Below are positions 49,719 through 59,313 of a stretch of DNA of 64,000 bases, one piece after another (position 1 is the stretch's first letter; the number at the start of each line of letters is the position of its first letter). The notes below the pieces were generated by a model. The model did no database searches. It worked only from the letters and a program-made list of their open reading frames with translations, and had not been told where the DNA came from. A program made the position numbers and the translations under genes. The DNA comes from Paracoccus cavernae (GTDB lineage Bacteria > Pseudomonadota > Alphaproteobacteria > Rhodobacterales > Rhodobacteraceae), in NCBI GenBank assembly GCA_030410095.1, contig JAUFRC010000001.1:1190501-1254500 (forward strand). Reading direction: 5' to 3'.

Positions 49719-50530
49719 TTAATGCAGGCCGAATTCGCGCATCAACCTTTCGCGCAGCCGCACGAAATCGGGGGCCGAGCGCTCGCGCGGACGCGGCAGA
49801 TCGTTTTCGATCACCTGCACCGGTTTGCCGTTCTGGCCAGACAGCACCAGCACGCGATCTGACAGAAACACCGCCTCTTCGAGATCATGGGTCACGAGGA
49901 CCATGGTCACATTCTCGCTGCGCCAGATCCGCGCAAGCTCTTCCTGCATGGTGATCTTCGTCATCGCATCCAGCGCACCGAAGGGCTCGTCGAGCAGCAG
50001 GATGCCAGGCTGGACCGCCAACGCCCGCGCGATGCCGACGCGCTGCGCCATGCCGCCCGAAAGCTGGCCCGGATAGGCGCCGTTGAAATCGGCCAGACCG
50101 ACCAGCCGCAGGTAAGTCTCGGCGAAACGGCGCGCCGCAACCTTGGAGCGGCCCTGCATCTCGAGCCCGAAAGCGACATTGTCGAGCACCGTCTGCCACG
50201 GCAGCAGGCGCGGCTCCTGAAAGATCACGGCCCGCCCGCCGCCAACCCCGTCGACCGTCTGGCCGTCCATCAGGACAGAGCCGCTATCGGCCGCCTCGAG
50301 CCCCGCGAGAATGCGCAAAAGGGTGGTCTTGCCCGAGCCGGAGGCCCCGACAATGGCCAGGGTCTCCCCGGCCGGATCTCGAGGTTGAGGCCGCGCAGAA
50401 CATCAAGCTTCTGGCCGTTGATTTCAAAGGATTTATGCAGATCGCGGATGGTCAGGGCGGATTGGTGACGGCTTGCAGTATCGCGGGCCTCGTCATCACG
50501 GGGCTGGTCATCGCGGGGCTGGTCGAACAT
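49719..50530 (-). CDS. ssuB: ABC transporter ATP-binding protein, SsuB-like (frameshifted)
   Basis: An Asp/Arg-rich N-terminus (MFDQPRDDQPRDDEARD) precedes the ATPase: GASGSGKTT (Walker A, completed after a break near 50370), LSGGMAQRVGIARAL (signature), LLLDEPFGALDA (Walker B) and VTHDLEEAVFLSD (H-loop). This matches nitrate/sulfonate/taurine (SsuB/TauB) ATPases. It is the last gene of a four-gene minus-strand operon with a substrate-binding protein, a permease and a flavin monooxygenase. Restored length about 270 residues is normal. Confidence 0.85.
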
Positions 50531-50612
50531 CGGGGCACCTTTCGGAAATTGGGGCGTGGTTCGGATCGGCGCGGGCCCATCGAGAGGGTCCCGCGCGCCG
50601 TGACTTTTCCTG

Positions 50613-51629
50613 TCACGATTTCGCGGCGGACGCGGTGACCGGAGCCAGAAGCTTTGCCGGATCGAGCTTGCCTGCGGGGATCGAGCCCTCGCTCTCCAGC
50701 CGCTCGATCCAGAAGGTCACGTCGCGCGGCTGCGGCTCGGCGCCTGCCCGCAGGCCGAAACCGCGCCAATATTGCGCGAGCTCGGGCGGCTCGCCGCGTA
50801 CTTCAAGGATCTCGGCAAAGACCTTTTTCGCCTCGTCGGGATGCTCGCGCGACCAATCCGCGGCACGGATCGCGCCGTCGATGAAGGCGCGGGTGGCCTC
50901 GGGGTGCTCTTGGGTGAAGGTGCGGTCGAGCGTGATGAAGCCGCCCGCGATCTCGCCCAGAATATCGGTGTCGTTGAAGACCTCGCGCACGCCGCCGCCT
51001 TCATGGATCTTGCCGTCGAAGGTCGTCTGCCAATAGCCGATTGCCGCGACATCGATCTGGCCCGCGCGCAGGGTTTGCTCGAGCTGCGGGCCGGGCACGG
51101 TCACGAGGTTGACGTCGCCGGGCTTCAGGCCGTTCTGGGCAAGCGCCTCGCGCACCGTGTAATCGAGATGCGCCCCAAGCGTGTTGACCGCGATGGTCTT
51201 GCCCTTCAGGTCGGCGACCGATTTCACATCGCTGTCCTCGAGCACATAGAAATGGCTCTGGGCTTCGGCATTGATGCCGTTGCTGGGATAGGCCAGCACG
51301 AAATCATTGCCCGCCGCGATCGAATTGAGCACGGCCGCCGTCGCCGCGCTGCCGACATCGGCGCTGCCGCCGGCGACGGCCATCAGCGATTCCGGCCCGC
51401 CCGAACTATAGCCGATCGATTCCAGTTTGACGGGCGTGCCCTCGTAATAGCCGAGCTTGTCGGCCAGCAGATGGGGCTCGATCCCGCCGCGCGAGGCAAA
51501 GACGCGGAAAGTCACGCTGTCTTCCGCCAAAGCGGGTGCGGCAAGGGAGGCGATGGTGGTCAGGGTCACGGCGACAGCGGCAGCCGCCTGTCGTGTCGCG
51601 GTACGAAGAGAGGTCGGGCGGAGAAACAT
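50613..51629 (-). CDS. ssuA: Sulfonate/nitrate-type ABC transporter substrate-binding protein, SsuA-like
   Basis: The start is MFLRPTSLRTATRQAAAAVAVTLTTIASLAAPALAED, a signal peptide with AxA cleavage after PALA. The mature protein has the SsuA/NMT1 pattern: EPHLLADKLGYYEG, GSADVGSAATAAVLNSIAAGND, DLKGKTIAVNTLGAHLDYTVREAL. It binds organosulfur compounds in the periplasm. The intact frame has about 338 residues. It lies 80 bases after the permease stop and 83 before the ATPase start. Confidence 0.85.
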   Translation of the reverse strand: MFLRPTSLRTATRQAAAAVAVTLTTIASLAAPALAEDSVTFRVFASRGGIEPHLLADKLGYYEGTPVKLESIGYSSGGPESLMAVAGGSADVGSAATAAVLNSIAAGNDFVLAYPSNGINAEAQSHFYVLEDSDVKSVADLKGKTIAVNTLGAHLDYTVREALAQNGLKPGDVNLVTVPGPQLEQTLRAGQIDVAAIGYWQTTFDGKIHEGGGVREVFNDTDILGEIAGGFITLDRTFTQEHPEATRAFIDGAIRAADWSREHPDEAKKVFAEILEVRGEPPELAQYWRGFGLRAGAEPQPRDVTFWIERLESEGSIPAGKLDPAKLLAPVTASAAKS

Positions 51630-51709
51630 GGGAAAGATCCGTTCATTGCGAAGAAAGGCGATGGGAGGGCGGAGGTTCGTCTGTGGCGACCGGCTGCGCT
51701 TGGCCGCGC

Positions 51710-52543
51710 TCAGCGCCGGCTCACGCTGTTCCAGCGGCACAGATAGCGCTGGAGGGCGACGATCACCCCGTTGGCGACAAGGCCGAGCACGGCGAGCAGG
51801 CCGATATAGGCGAACATCAGGCCGATCTGGAAATTGTACTGCGCATTCATCACCTGAAAGCCCACGCCGCTGTTCGCGCCGATCATCTCGGAGGCGATGA
51901 GCATCAAAAGCGCCGAGGTCGCAGACAGCCTCAGGCCGACGAAAATCTGGGGAAGCGCGCCCGGCAGGACCACGCGGCGGAAGGTCTGGAGCCGGTTCGC
52001 ACCATAGCTGCGCGCCATTTCGACCAGCTTGTTGTCGACCTCCTTGACGCCGCCGATCGTGGCAAGAAGCAGCGGGAAAAGCGTGCCCCAGAAGATCACG
52101 AAGACTTTCGACGTCTCGCCCAGCCCCATCAGCAGGATGAAGACCGGATAGAGCGCCAGAGCCGAGAGCTGGCGAAACAGCTGCAGCACCGGATCAAGCG
52201 CCCGTTCGACCCTGCGCGCCGAACCCATCGCAAGACCCAGAGGGATCGCGATGATGATCGCGGCCGCGAAAGCGATCCCCGAACGCTGGAACGAGATCGC
52301 GAGATCGCGCTGCACCAGCCCTTTGTCGATGGCCGCGAAAAGCGCCTCGAGCACGGTCGAGGGCGCGGGAAAGACCGCCGCGTTCAGCCAGCCCAGCCGG
52401 ACCGCGAACTCCCAGCCGAGGATCAGGCCGACGATCAGCCCGTAGCGGACCACGGCCTGTTTCGCGATCCCCGCCACCCGCGCCGGGTTGGGGAGAAAAC
52501 CCGGCGCGGCGAGATCAATCGAATTGGTGCTTTGTAGGGTCAT
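51710..52543 (-). CDS. ssuC: ABC transporter permease, SsuC-like
   Basis: The intact 277-residue protein has about six transmembrane helices, starting with YGLIVGLILGWEFAVRLGWL, and the cytoplasmic EAA motif VDNKLVEMARSYGANRLQTFRRVVLPGALPQ that docks the ATPase. It belongs to the BPD_transp_1 family of the nitrate/sulfonate group. It starts 10 bases after the monooxygenase stop, in the same direction. Confidence 0.88.
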   Translation of the reverse strand: MTLQSTNSIDLAAPGFLPNPARVAGIAKQAVVRYGLIVGLILGWEFAVRLGWLNAAVFPAPSTVLEALFAAIDKGLVQRDLAISFQRSGIAFAAAIIIAIPLGLAMGSARRVERALDPVLQLFRQLSALALYPVFILLMGLGETSKVFVIFWGTLFPLLLATIGGVKEVDNKLVEMARSYGANRLQTFRRVVLPGALPQIFVGLRLSATSALLMLIASEMIGANSGVGFQVMNAQYNFQIGLMFAYIGLLAVLGLVANGVIVALQRYLCRWNSVSRR

Positions 52544-52552
52544 GGTCTCACC

Positions 52553-53902
52553 TCATTCCGCCGCAAGCTGGGCGCGGGCTTCGGTCCAGGGATTGACGGG
52601 GCGCGACAGGCCGAGGTTCTCGCGCAGGGTGCGGCCCTCGTATTGCTCGCGGAAAAGGCCGCGGCGCTGCAGCTCGGGGACGATCAGCTGGACGAAATCG
52701 TCCAAGCCCGCGGGCAGCCAGGGCGGCAGGATGTTGAACCCGTCGGCGGCCTCGTTCTCGAACCATTCCTGCAAGGTGTCGACAATGGTTTCGGGCGTGC
52801 CGATCAAGGTCAAATGCCCGCGCGCGGTCGCCACATATTGGTAAAGCTGGCGGATGGTGAAGCCGTGTCGGTCGGCAATCTCGCGGATCAGGATCTGGCG
52901 CGACTTGTTGCCCTCGGTGGTGTCTTGCGCCGGCAGCGGCCCGTCGAGCGGATAGCCCTTGAGATCGAGCGTACCGCCCGCAAGCCCGTTGAGCAGCGCC
53001 AACCCCTCTTCGGGCAGGATCAGCGAGGTCAGCCGGTCGTATTTCGCCTGAGCTTCCTCCTGCGTGCGCCCGACAAAGGGCGCGACGCCCGGCATGATCA
53101 GCACCTCGGCGGGATTGCGGCCCTTGGCTGCGACGCGCGCCTTGATGTCGCGGTAGAACTCCTGCGCCTTGGCCAGCGTCTGATGGGCCGCGAAGATCAC
53201 CTCGGCGGTCTCGGCCGCCAGATCGCGACCGTCCTCGGAGGCCCCCGCCTGCACCACCACCGGATGCCCCTGCGGCGGGCGCGGCGCGTTGAGCGGGCCT
53301 TTCACCTGAAAGAATTCGCCCTTGTAATGGATCTCGTGAACGCGGTCGCGCCCGAAGAATTCGCCGGTCGCCTTATCGCGGATGAAGGCGTCATCCTCCC
53401 AGCTGTCCCACAGCTGGCGCACGACGTCGACATGTTCGCGGGCCCGGCGGTAGCGTTCGGCATGGGGCAGTTGTTCGTCGCGGTTGAAGTTCTGCGCCGT
53501 CTCGTCGCCGGTCGAAGTCACGACATTCCATGCCGCGCGCCCGCCGCTGATCAGATCGAGCGAGGCGAATTTGCGCGCGAGCTGATAGGGTTCCTCATAG
53601 GTGGTCGAGGCCGTCGCGATAAAGCCCAGATGGCTGGTGTGGGCGGAAAGCGCCGCAAAAAGCGTCACCGGCTCGAAGCCCGCCGCCTTGGCGCTGCCGC
53701 CTTCGCGGCCACCCGAAAAGCCGACCGAAAGACCGTCGGCGAGAAAATAAGCGTCGAAAAGCCCCTTCTCGGCGGTCTGGGCCAGCCGGATGTGAAAGCC
53801 GATATTGGTCGCGCCATCAGAAGGCGCATCGGGATGACGCCATGCGGCCACATGCTGGCCACCACCGGGAAGAAATGCCCCAAGACGAATTTTTCTGCTC
53901 AT
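52553..53902 (-). CDS. FMNH2-dependent monooxygenase, NtaA/SnaA/DszA family
   Basis: The 449-residue protein starts MSRKIRLGAFLPGGGQHVAAWRHPDA. FIATASTTYEEPYQLARKFASLDLISGGRAAWNVVTS and LPHAERYRRAREHVDVVRQLWDSWEDDAF are signatures of the bacterial-luciferase-like NtaA/DszA group. Such enzymes use reduced flavin to cleave C-S or C-N bonds, for example in sulfones, dibenzothiophene sulfone or aminopolycarboxylates. Linked to an Ssu-type transporter it most likely releases sulfur from an organosulfur compound. It is the first gene of the operon. The exact substrate is unknown. Confidence 0.85.
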   Translation of the reverse strand: MSRKIRLGAFLPGGGQHVAAWRHPDAPSDGATNIGFHIRLAQTAEKGLFDAYFLADGLSVGFSGGREGGSAKAAGFEPVTLFAALSAHTSHLGFIATASTTYEEPYQLARKFASLDLISGGRAAWNVVTSTGDETAQNFNRDEQLPHAERYRRAREHVDVVRQLWDSWEDDAFIRDKATGEFFGRDRVHEIHYKGEFFQVKGPLNAPRPPQGHPVVVQAGASEDGRDLAAETAEVIFAAHQTLAKAQEFYRDIKARVAAKGRNPAEVLIMPGVAPFVGRTQEEAQAKYDRLTSLILPEEGLALLNGLAGGTLDLKGYPLDGPLPAQDTTEGNKSRQILIREIADRHGFTIRQLYQYVATARGHLTLIGTPETIVDTLQEWFENEAADGFNILPPWLPAGLDDFVQLIVPELQRRGLFREQYEGRTLRENLGLSRPVNPWTEARAQLAAE

Positions 53903-53996
53903 GATCAATGCCCTTCCAAGCTCGTCCCGCAGGCCAGCAGCATTTTTGCGCGGTCGTTGCGGGTATTTCCGGCCAATCACCGAATTAACGATGATA

Positions 53997-54017
53997 TTTA
54001 TCGTCTATTAAGATAAA
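53997..54017. promoter_or_regulatory. Inverted repeat upstream of the ssu-type operon
   Basis: TTTATC-N9-GATAAA lies about 100 bases upstream of the monooxygenase start in an AT-rich patch. Its symmetry and spacing suit a LysR-type (CysB/Cbl-like) operator, but no regulator gene is adjacent. Confidence 0.35.
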
Positions 54018-54161
54018 CAGCGCCGGTACTTCGTGGCCATTCCAAAGTCATGCGAATGGCGACAGGATTCCGCCCTCCGGCCCGCCGCGAGGGAGAAAAT
54101 TTTTCCCTACGGCCGGAGGAAGCCCGCATCGGGCGGATTTGCGGGACGAAAAACTCCGCGC

Positions 54162-55509
54162 TCAGGCGGGTGCGCGGATCAGGGTGACCCTGACCTCGAG
54201 GCCGGGATCGGCATTCCGCAAGACCAGATCGCCGCGTGCGGCCTCGAGGATATCCGAGGCGATGGCCAGCCCGATCCCTGCCCGCCCGGCGTTTGGTCGA
54301 GCCGCCTGCCGCGTTCGGGCAAGGCTTCGAGCTGGCTCTCGGGCACGCCTGGTCCGTCGTCGCGGATGGTGACGACAAGCACGGCCTCCTCGGCCCGAAG
54401 CGTCACGCGCAAGCTGTGGCGCGCAAAGCGCAAGGCATTCTCCATCAAGGCGCCGAGCACCTCGATCAGATCATCGCCGTCGATCCGTGCGAAAAATCCG
54501 GACGGTGCCTCGATCTGCCACAGGATTTCGCCGCCGCGCGGAGTGCGCGCCAGCACTTTGGCGATTTTGTCGATGACCACGGCGGGATCGGTGCGGGCAT
54601 GTCCGTGATCGGAATGAATGCGCGCACGAGCCAATTCGCGGTCGACATGGCTGTGCATGACGCCGACCACTTCCTCGATCGCCTGCGCCACCTCGTGCTC
54701 GCCGCGCCCGCGCAGGAGCTCGGCATCGCCGAGCAGAGCCTGAAGCGGGGTCTTGAAACCGTGGGCGAGATCTGCGGCACGGTGACGGGCGCGGGCGAGA
54801 TCGCGGTCGCGAGCATCGAGAAGCTGGTCGATCTCGCGCGCGAGCGGGACGACCTCGGTCGGGAAATCCTCGCCCAGACGGTTATTCTGGCCCGAATCCA
54901 GCGTCGCAACCCTCGCTCCCACCTGCGACAGCGGCCGCAATCCGACGCGGATCTGGACCCATGAAGCGAGCAGGAAAAGCGCGCCGAGCACCGCGAGATA
55001 GGGCAGAAGATCGCCGATAAAGGCGCTGCGGGCTTGCGACAAGGCGCGCCGGTCGACCGCCACGATCAGGCGCACCGCCTGCGCATCCGGCCCGTTCCCG
55101 AGCAAAAGGCCGCGATCGACCGCCAGAAGGCTTTGCTCTTGCGGCCCTTCGAGAGCGATGACGGCACTTGCGCCCGCCGGCGGCGGCTGCTCGGGCGGGA
55201 CCAGCGTGACATCCCAAAGCGAACGCGAATGCAGCATGCGCTCGCCGATCCGCATCTGCCAATAGGCGCCCGAGAACGGCATGTCGTAGCGCGGATCGAG
55301 AGCGATGGGCCGTGTGCGGATCCCGCCCGCCTCGCCCCGCTCGATCGTTGCGATCAGCGCCATGGCCCGCGCCTCGAGATCGGCGACCGCCACCCGCGTC
55401 GCATGACGGTCGAACAAAAGCGCAAGCCCGATCGCGGCGAAAGTCATCGCCGCCGCAATCGCTGCCGCACCCGCCAGAAAAGCCGCAGGCGCAGCGAATT
55501 CAGCCTCAT
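54162..55509 (-). CDS. Two-component sensor histidine kinase (frameshifted)
   Basis: The start ATG overlaps the response regulator stop (ATGA). Two membrane helices (residues ~14-38 and ~165-185) bracket a periplasmic sensor region. HAMP-like and dimerisation parts follow, then the phospho-acceptor DLAHGFKTPL, N-box LMENALRFA, G1 box RDDGPGVPE and, after a break near 54290, GIGLAIASDILEAARGD. This is the PhoQ/QseC-type class. A break near 55465 affects the first membrane helix. Restored length is about 449 residues. The kinase likely responds to divalent cations or peptides, as the PepSY partner suggests. Confidence 0.85.
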
Positions 55510-56164
55510 TCGGGCTGTTCCAGAAAATAGCCGAAGCCGCGCCGCGTGCCGATCACCCCCGCGCCAAGCTTGCGACGCATCCGCGCGACAATCGCCTCGA
55601 GCGCATTGGCCTCGCGCGAGCCGTCATCGCCGTAAAGATGTTCGAGCAATTCGCTCGGCGCGATGATGCGGCTTTGGTTGAGCGCGAGATAGGCGATCAG
55701 CCGGAATTCGAGCGGCGTCAGGTGGACAGGCACGCCGTCTCTCGCGACGGTCATGCGGTTGAGATCGATCGAAAGCGTCCCGATGCTTTGTGTGGCCGCC
55801 CCCTCGCCGCTGCGGCGCACCAGAGCGCGGGCGCGGGCCACCAATTCCTCCATGCGGAAGGGTTTGGGCAGATAGTCGTCGGCCCCGCATCGATCCCCTC
55901 GACCCTTTCAGTCCAAGCGCCGCGCGCGGTCAGGATCAGGACCGGACTGTCGCAGCCCTCGCCCCGCCACCGCTTGAGCACGCTCAACCCGTCAAGCCCC
56001 GGCAGGCCGAGATCGAGGACGATCAGGTCGTAGTTTTCGGTGCCGCCGCGAAACCAGGCATCCTCGCCGTTGTTGCAGCCCTCGACCAGAAATCCCGCTG
56101 CACCAAGCGCGCGCGAAAGATCGGCGGCGATGCGCGCGTCGTCCTCGACCACAAGCGCGCGCAT
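55506..56164 (-). CDS. OmpR/PhoB-type response regulator (frameshifted)
   Basis: The receiver domain has VVEDDARIAADL and YDLIVLDLGLPGLDG with the phospho-aspartate. After a break near 55890 the frame continues as ADDYLPKPFRMEELVARARAL, completing the conserved lysine motif. The C-terminal winged helix is clear (SREANALEAIVARMRRKLGAGVIGTRRGFGYFL). Such regulators control envelope or efflux genes. It forms one operon with the PepSY gene upstream and the kinase downstream (4-base overlap). Confidence 0.88.
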
Positions 56165-56195
56165 CAGGCCCGACCGCTTTCTTGCATTCCGGACC

Positions 56196-56555
56196 TCATG
56201 AATCCTCGTCTTCCATGCCGATGATGCGGCCGGTCACCGCATCGACCTCGATCTCGATCAAACGCCCGCCGGCAGTGAGCAGTTCGATTTCATAAAGCTG
56301 CACATCGTCGTCATCGTCGAATTCGACCTCGACCACCTGTCCGGGATGCTGCGCGGTCACGATCGCGAGGATCTGCGACAGCCCGAGGATCTCGCCCCGC
56401 GCCACCGCCTCGCGCGCGTGGTCCTGATCGTTGCGGCCCAGTTCGCCGCGCCCCAAATCACCCGGCCCGATGCGCGTCGCCAGCTGCCCTGCCGCATCGA
56501 TCGGGGCAAGGCTCTGGGCCAGCATAAGAAGAAAAAGGCATGTCTTGCGTGTCAT
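56196..56555 (-). CDS. PepSY-domain secreted protein
   Basis: The 119-residue protein has a signal peptide (MTRKTCLFLLMLAQSLAPIDAAGQ) and one PepSY domain: ARGEILGLSQILAIVTAQHPGQVVEVEFDDDDDVQLYEIELLTAGGRLIEIEVDAVTGRIIGM. PepSY proteins next to kinase/regulator pairs modulate the sensor in the periplasm. A five-aspartate loop (about residue 78) may bind metal. It is the first gene of the operon, 31 bases before the regulator. Confidence 0.85.
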   Translation of the reverse strand: MTRKTCLFLLMLAQSLAPIDAAGQLATRIGPGDLGRGELGRNDQDHAREAVARGEILGLSQILAIVTAQHPGQVVEVEFDDDDDVQLYEIELLTAGGRLIEIEVDAVTGRIIGMEDEDS

Positions 56556-56799
56556 AATTTCTCCTCTTTAACGCGAGCGCGCTGACAAAACACTGACGGT
56601 TGCTGTCAGATTGTTGTCAGCCAGCCTGTGCCAAAACGCTTGAACGGCGAAAGCCAAACGCGATCGCATGCACCGGCCGCTTGGACAATGGCCTTTCTGC
56701 CGGAGCGACGCGGTTTCACCTCATCGGGTCTTCGGGCCTGTCCCCGACCCTGCCGGCCCCATTTGCGGTCGCGCAAAGACAAAGAGAAGGAAGCATTCC

Positions 56800-57570
56800 A
56801 TGGCGAGAATTCAGGGCACTCCGCTGGCAGACCGCATTTTCGGTACGGCAGTCGACGATTGGCTTTCGGGCCTCAACGGCAATGATTCAATTTTCGGCGG
56901 GGCCGGCTCGGACCGAATTTATGGCGGGAACGGCAACGACCGTCTGGTCGGCGGCTCCGGCAATGACGAAATTTACGGCGGCAACGGCAACGACGAGCTG
57001 ATCGGCGATGACGGCAACGACGAGCTGGACGGCGGTTCGGGCAACGATACCCTCTACGGCGGGGCCGGCGACGACGAGCTGGATGGCGGCGCGGGCCATG
57101 ACCGCCTGTTCGGGGGCACCGGCAATGACGAGCTGGACGGCGACGGCGGCAACGACACGCTCGACGGCGGCGACGGCAATGACGAGCTCGAGGGTGGCGA
57201 GGGCAACGACAGCCTGCTCGGCGGCACCGGCAACGACGAGCTCGACGGCGACAACGGTGCCGACCGTCTGTTCGGCGGCGGCGGTCGCGATACGCTCGAC
57301 GGCGGACGTGGCGACGACATCCTGAGCGGCGGCGCGGGTGCCGACCGCTTTGAATTCGGCCGCGGCGAGGGGCGTGACCGCGTCACCGATTTCCAGAACG
57401 GCCTCGACCGGATCGAACTGGACGATTTCAGCGTCGGCCAGGTCAGAGGCGTCATCGCCAATGCCCAGCAGCAGGGCAGCAGCGTCGTTCTGCACCTCGA
57501 TACCTGGACCTCGGTCACGATCGAGAACATGCGCGTGAACCAGCTCGACCTCTCCGATTTCACCTTCTGA
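56800..57570 (+). CDS. RTX calcium-binding repeat protein
   Basis: The 256-residue protein starts [34 protein letters not shown]. It consists of about sixteen nonapeptide repeats of the GGxGNDxLx type, including NDELDGG and NDTLYGG variants, and ends with an RTX C-terminal segment ([29 protein letters not shown] and [18 protein letters not shown]). RTX repeats fold on calcium outside the cell, and the C-terminal region is the usual type I secretion signal. No enzyme domain is present, so it may be an adhesin-like or surface-layer protein. GGAAG precedes the start by about 8 bases. A terminator follows. Confidence 0.85.
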   Translation: MARIQGTPLADRIFGTAVDDWLSGLNGNDSIFGGAGSDRIYGGNGNDRLVGGSGNDEIYGGNGNDELIGDDGNDELDGGSGNDTLYGGAGDDELDGGAGHDRLFGGTGNDELDGDGGNDTLDGGDGNDELEGGEGNDSLLGGTGNDELDGDNGADRLFGGGGRDTLDGGRGDDILSGGAGADRFEFGRGEGRDRVTDFQNGLDRIELDDFSVGQVRGVIANAQQQGSSVVLHLDTWTSVTIENMRVNQLDLSDFTF

Positions 57571-57615
57571 TCGGAAGCTGCGAAGGGGTTGCCCCCAATA
57601 GGAAAGTCCTTCGGG

Positions 57616-57639
57616 AAAGGCGCGCTCCGGCGCGCCTTT
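57616..57639 (+). terminator. Rho-independent terminator after the RTX gene
   Basis: AAAGGCGCGC-TCCG-GCGCGCCTTT forms a perfect hairpin followed by T residues. Confidence 0.8.
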
Positions 57640-57818
57640 TCAATCCCGTTGCCCTGTCGACCATGCGGGGCCGCGCGCCTGCAGCCCACGGGATACACAG
57701 GTCAACTTCCCGTGTGGCGCGCGCCGCGCGGGCGGGGCAAGCCTCTCCGGCCACTTGTGCTCGGGCATTGCTCCTTTATGCCTGGGCCCACAAACGCCGC
57801 TTTCACGGGGATGCGACA

Positions 57819-59301
57819 ATGGCTTCAAACCGCTGGCTTGTGCTTGCAATCGTCTCGAGCGCGCTCTTGCTGATCGTAATCGACATGACGGTGCTTTATA
57901 CGGCGCTGCCTCGTCTGACCCATGACCTGCGCGCCAACGCCTCAGAAAAGCTGTGGATCCTCAATGCCTATCCGCTGGTGGTCGCGGGGCTTTTGCCCGG
58001 CCTCGGGACGCTGGGGACCGTTTCGGTCACCGTCGCATGTTTCTGGGCGGGTTGGCGGTTTTCGGAGCGGCCTCGCTGATCGCGGCTTTCGCGCCGGTGC
58101 CTGCGGTTTTGATCGCGGGACGGGTTCTGCTGGCGGTCGGTGCGGCGGCGATGATGCCCGCAACGCTGTCGCTCATCCGGCTGACCTTCGAGGATGAGAA
58201 CGAGCGCGCATTTGCCATCGGCATCTGGGCGGCCGTCGCCTCGGGCGGGGCGGCTTTCGGTCCGGTTCTGGGCGGCATTCTGCTCGAACATTTCTGGTGG
58301 GGTTCGGTCTTTTTGATCAATGTGCCCATTGTAGCACTGGCCTTTGTCGCAGCGCTTGCCTTCATTCCCGCGCGGCCCGGCAATGCGCAGGCGCATTGGG
58401 ATGCGCTCAGCTCGCTCCAGATCATGGTGGCGCTGATCGGCCTTGCCTATGCGGTCAAGGAGATGGCCAAACGCGAGCCGCTCTGGTGGGCGGTGGCGGT
58501 TGCCGCGGCCCTCGGGTTGCTGGCGCTGGTGCTGTTCATCCGCCGCCAGCGCCGCCTGCCCCATCCGCTGATCGATTTGCGGCTTTTCGGCAATGCGCAG
58601 TTTTCGGCGGGCGTGATCGCGGCACTTTGCGCCTCGATGGTGATGGTCGGGGTCGAGCTTGCCTTGACGCAAAGGCTCCAGCTGGTGCAGGGAAATCCCC
58701 GCTCGAGGCGGCGCTCTTCATCCTGCCGATCCCGATTGGCGCCTTTGTCGCGGGGCCGGTGACGGGGCTGCTGCTGCCGAGACTGGGGCCGAGGGCCGCC
58801 CTTCTGGCGGGCTTGGGCCTCTGCCTCACCGGCGTTCTCGCGATGATGCCGCTGCGCGATGCCGCGACCGTCTGGCAGATGCTTCCGCTCGGGCTTTTGG
58901 GGCTCGGGATTGGGGCCGCGATGACGGCCGCCTCTTCGACGATCATGCTGAGCGCGCCCAGCGAAAGGGCGGGTATGGCCGCCGCGGTCGAGGAGGTCTC
59001 CTATGAACTCGGCGGGGCTTTGGGCATCGCCATTCTCGGGACCGTCATGTCGCTCGGCTATCGCTGGTCGATGCCGGTGCAAGCCGAACTCGGCGCGGCT
59101 GCATCCGACGGCACGATCTACGACAGCCTCGACGAGGCGCTTCTCGTCGCCGAAACCCTGCCCGCCGAAACCTCTGCCAGCCTGATCACCACGGCCCGCG
59201 CGGCCTTCGAGCAGGCGTTCTTGTCGGTGGGTTTCGCGGCGGCGCTGATCTTGGGCCTGACCTGCCTGTTGATCTTCAGGCGGGGCCGCAGCGCCGCCTG
59301 A
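57819..59301 (+). CDS. MFS drug exporter, DHA2 family (SmvA/QacA-like; frameshifted)
   Basis: From the ATG at 57819 the protein reads MASNRWLVLAIVSSALLLIVIDMTVLYTALPRLTHDLRA, the conserved first helix of 14-helix drug:proton antiporters. After a break near 58020 comes DRFGHRRMFLGGLAVFGAASL (motif A loop) and onwards. A second break near 58695 follows LQLVQG, after which the last helices run to 59301. Such exporters pump out quaternary ammonium compounds and methyl viologen. Restored length is about 495 residues, normal. A regulator gene is not adjacent. Confidence 0.85.
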
Positions 59302-59313
59302 AGCCATGCACGC

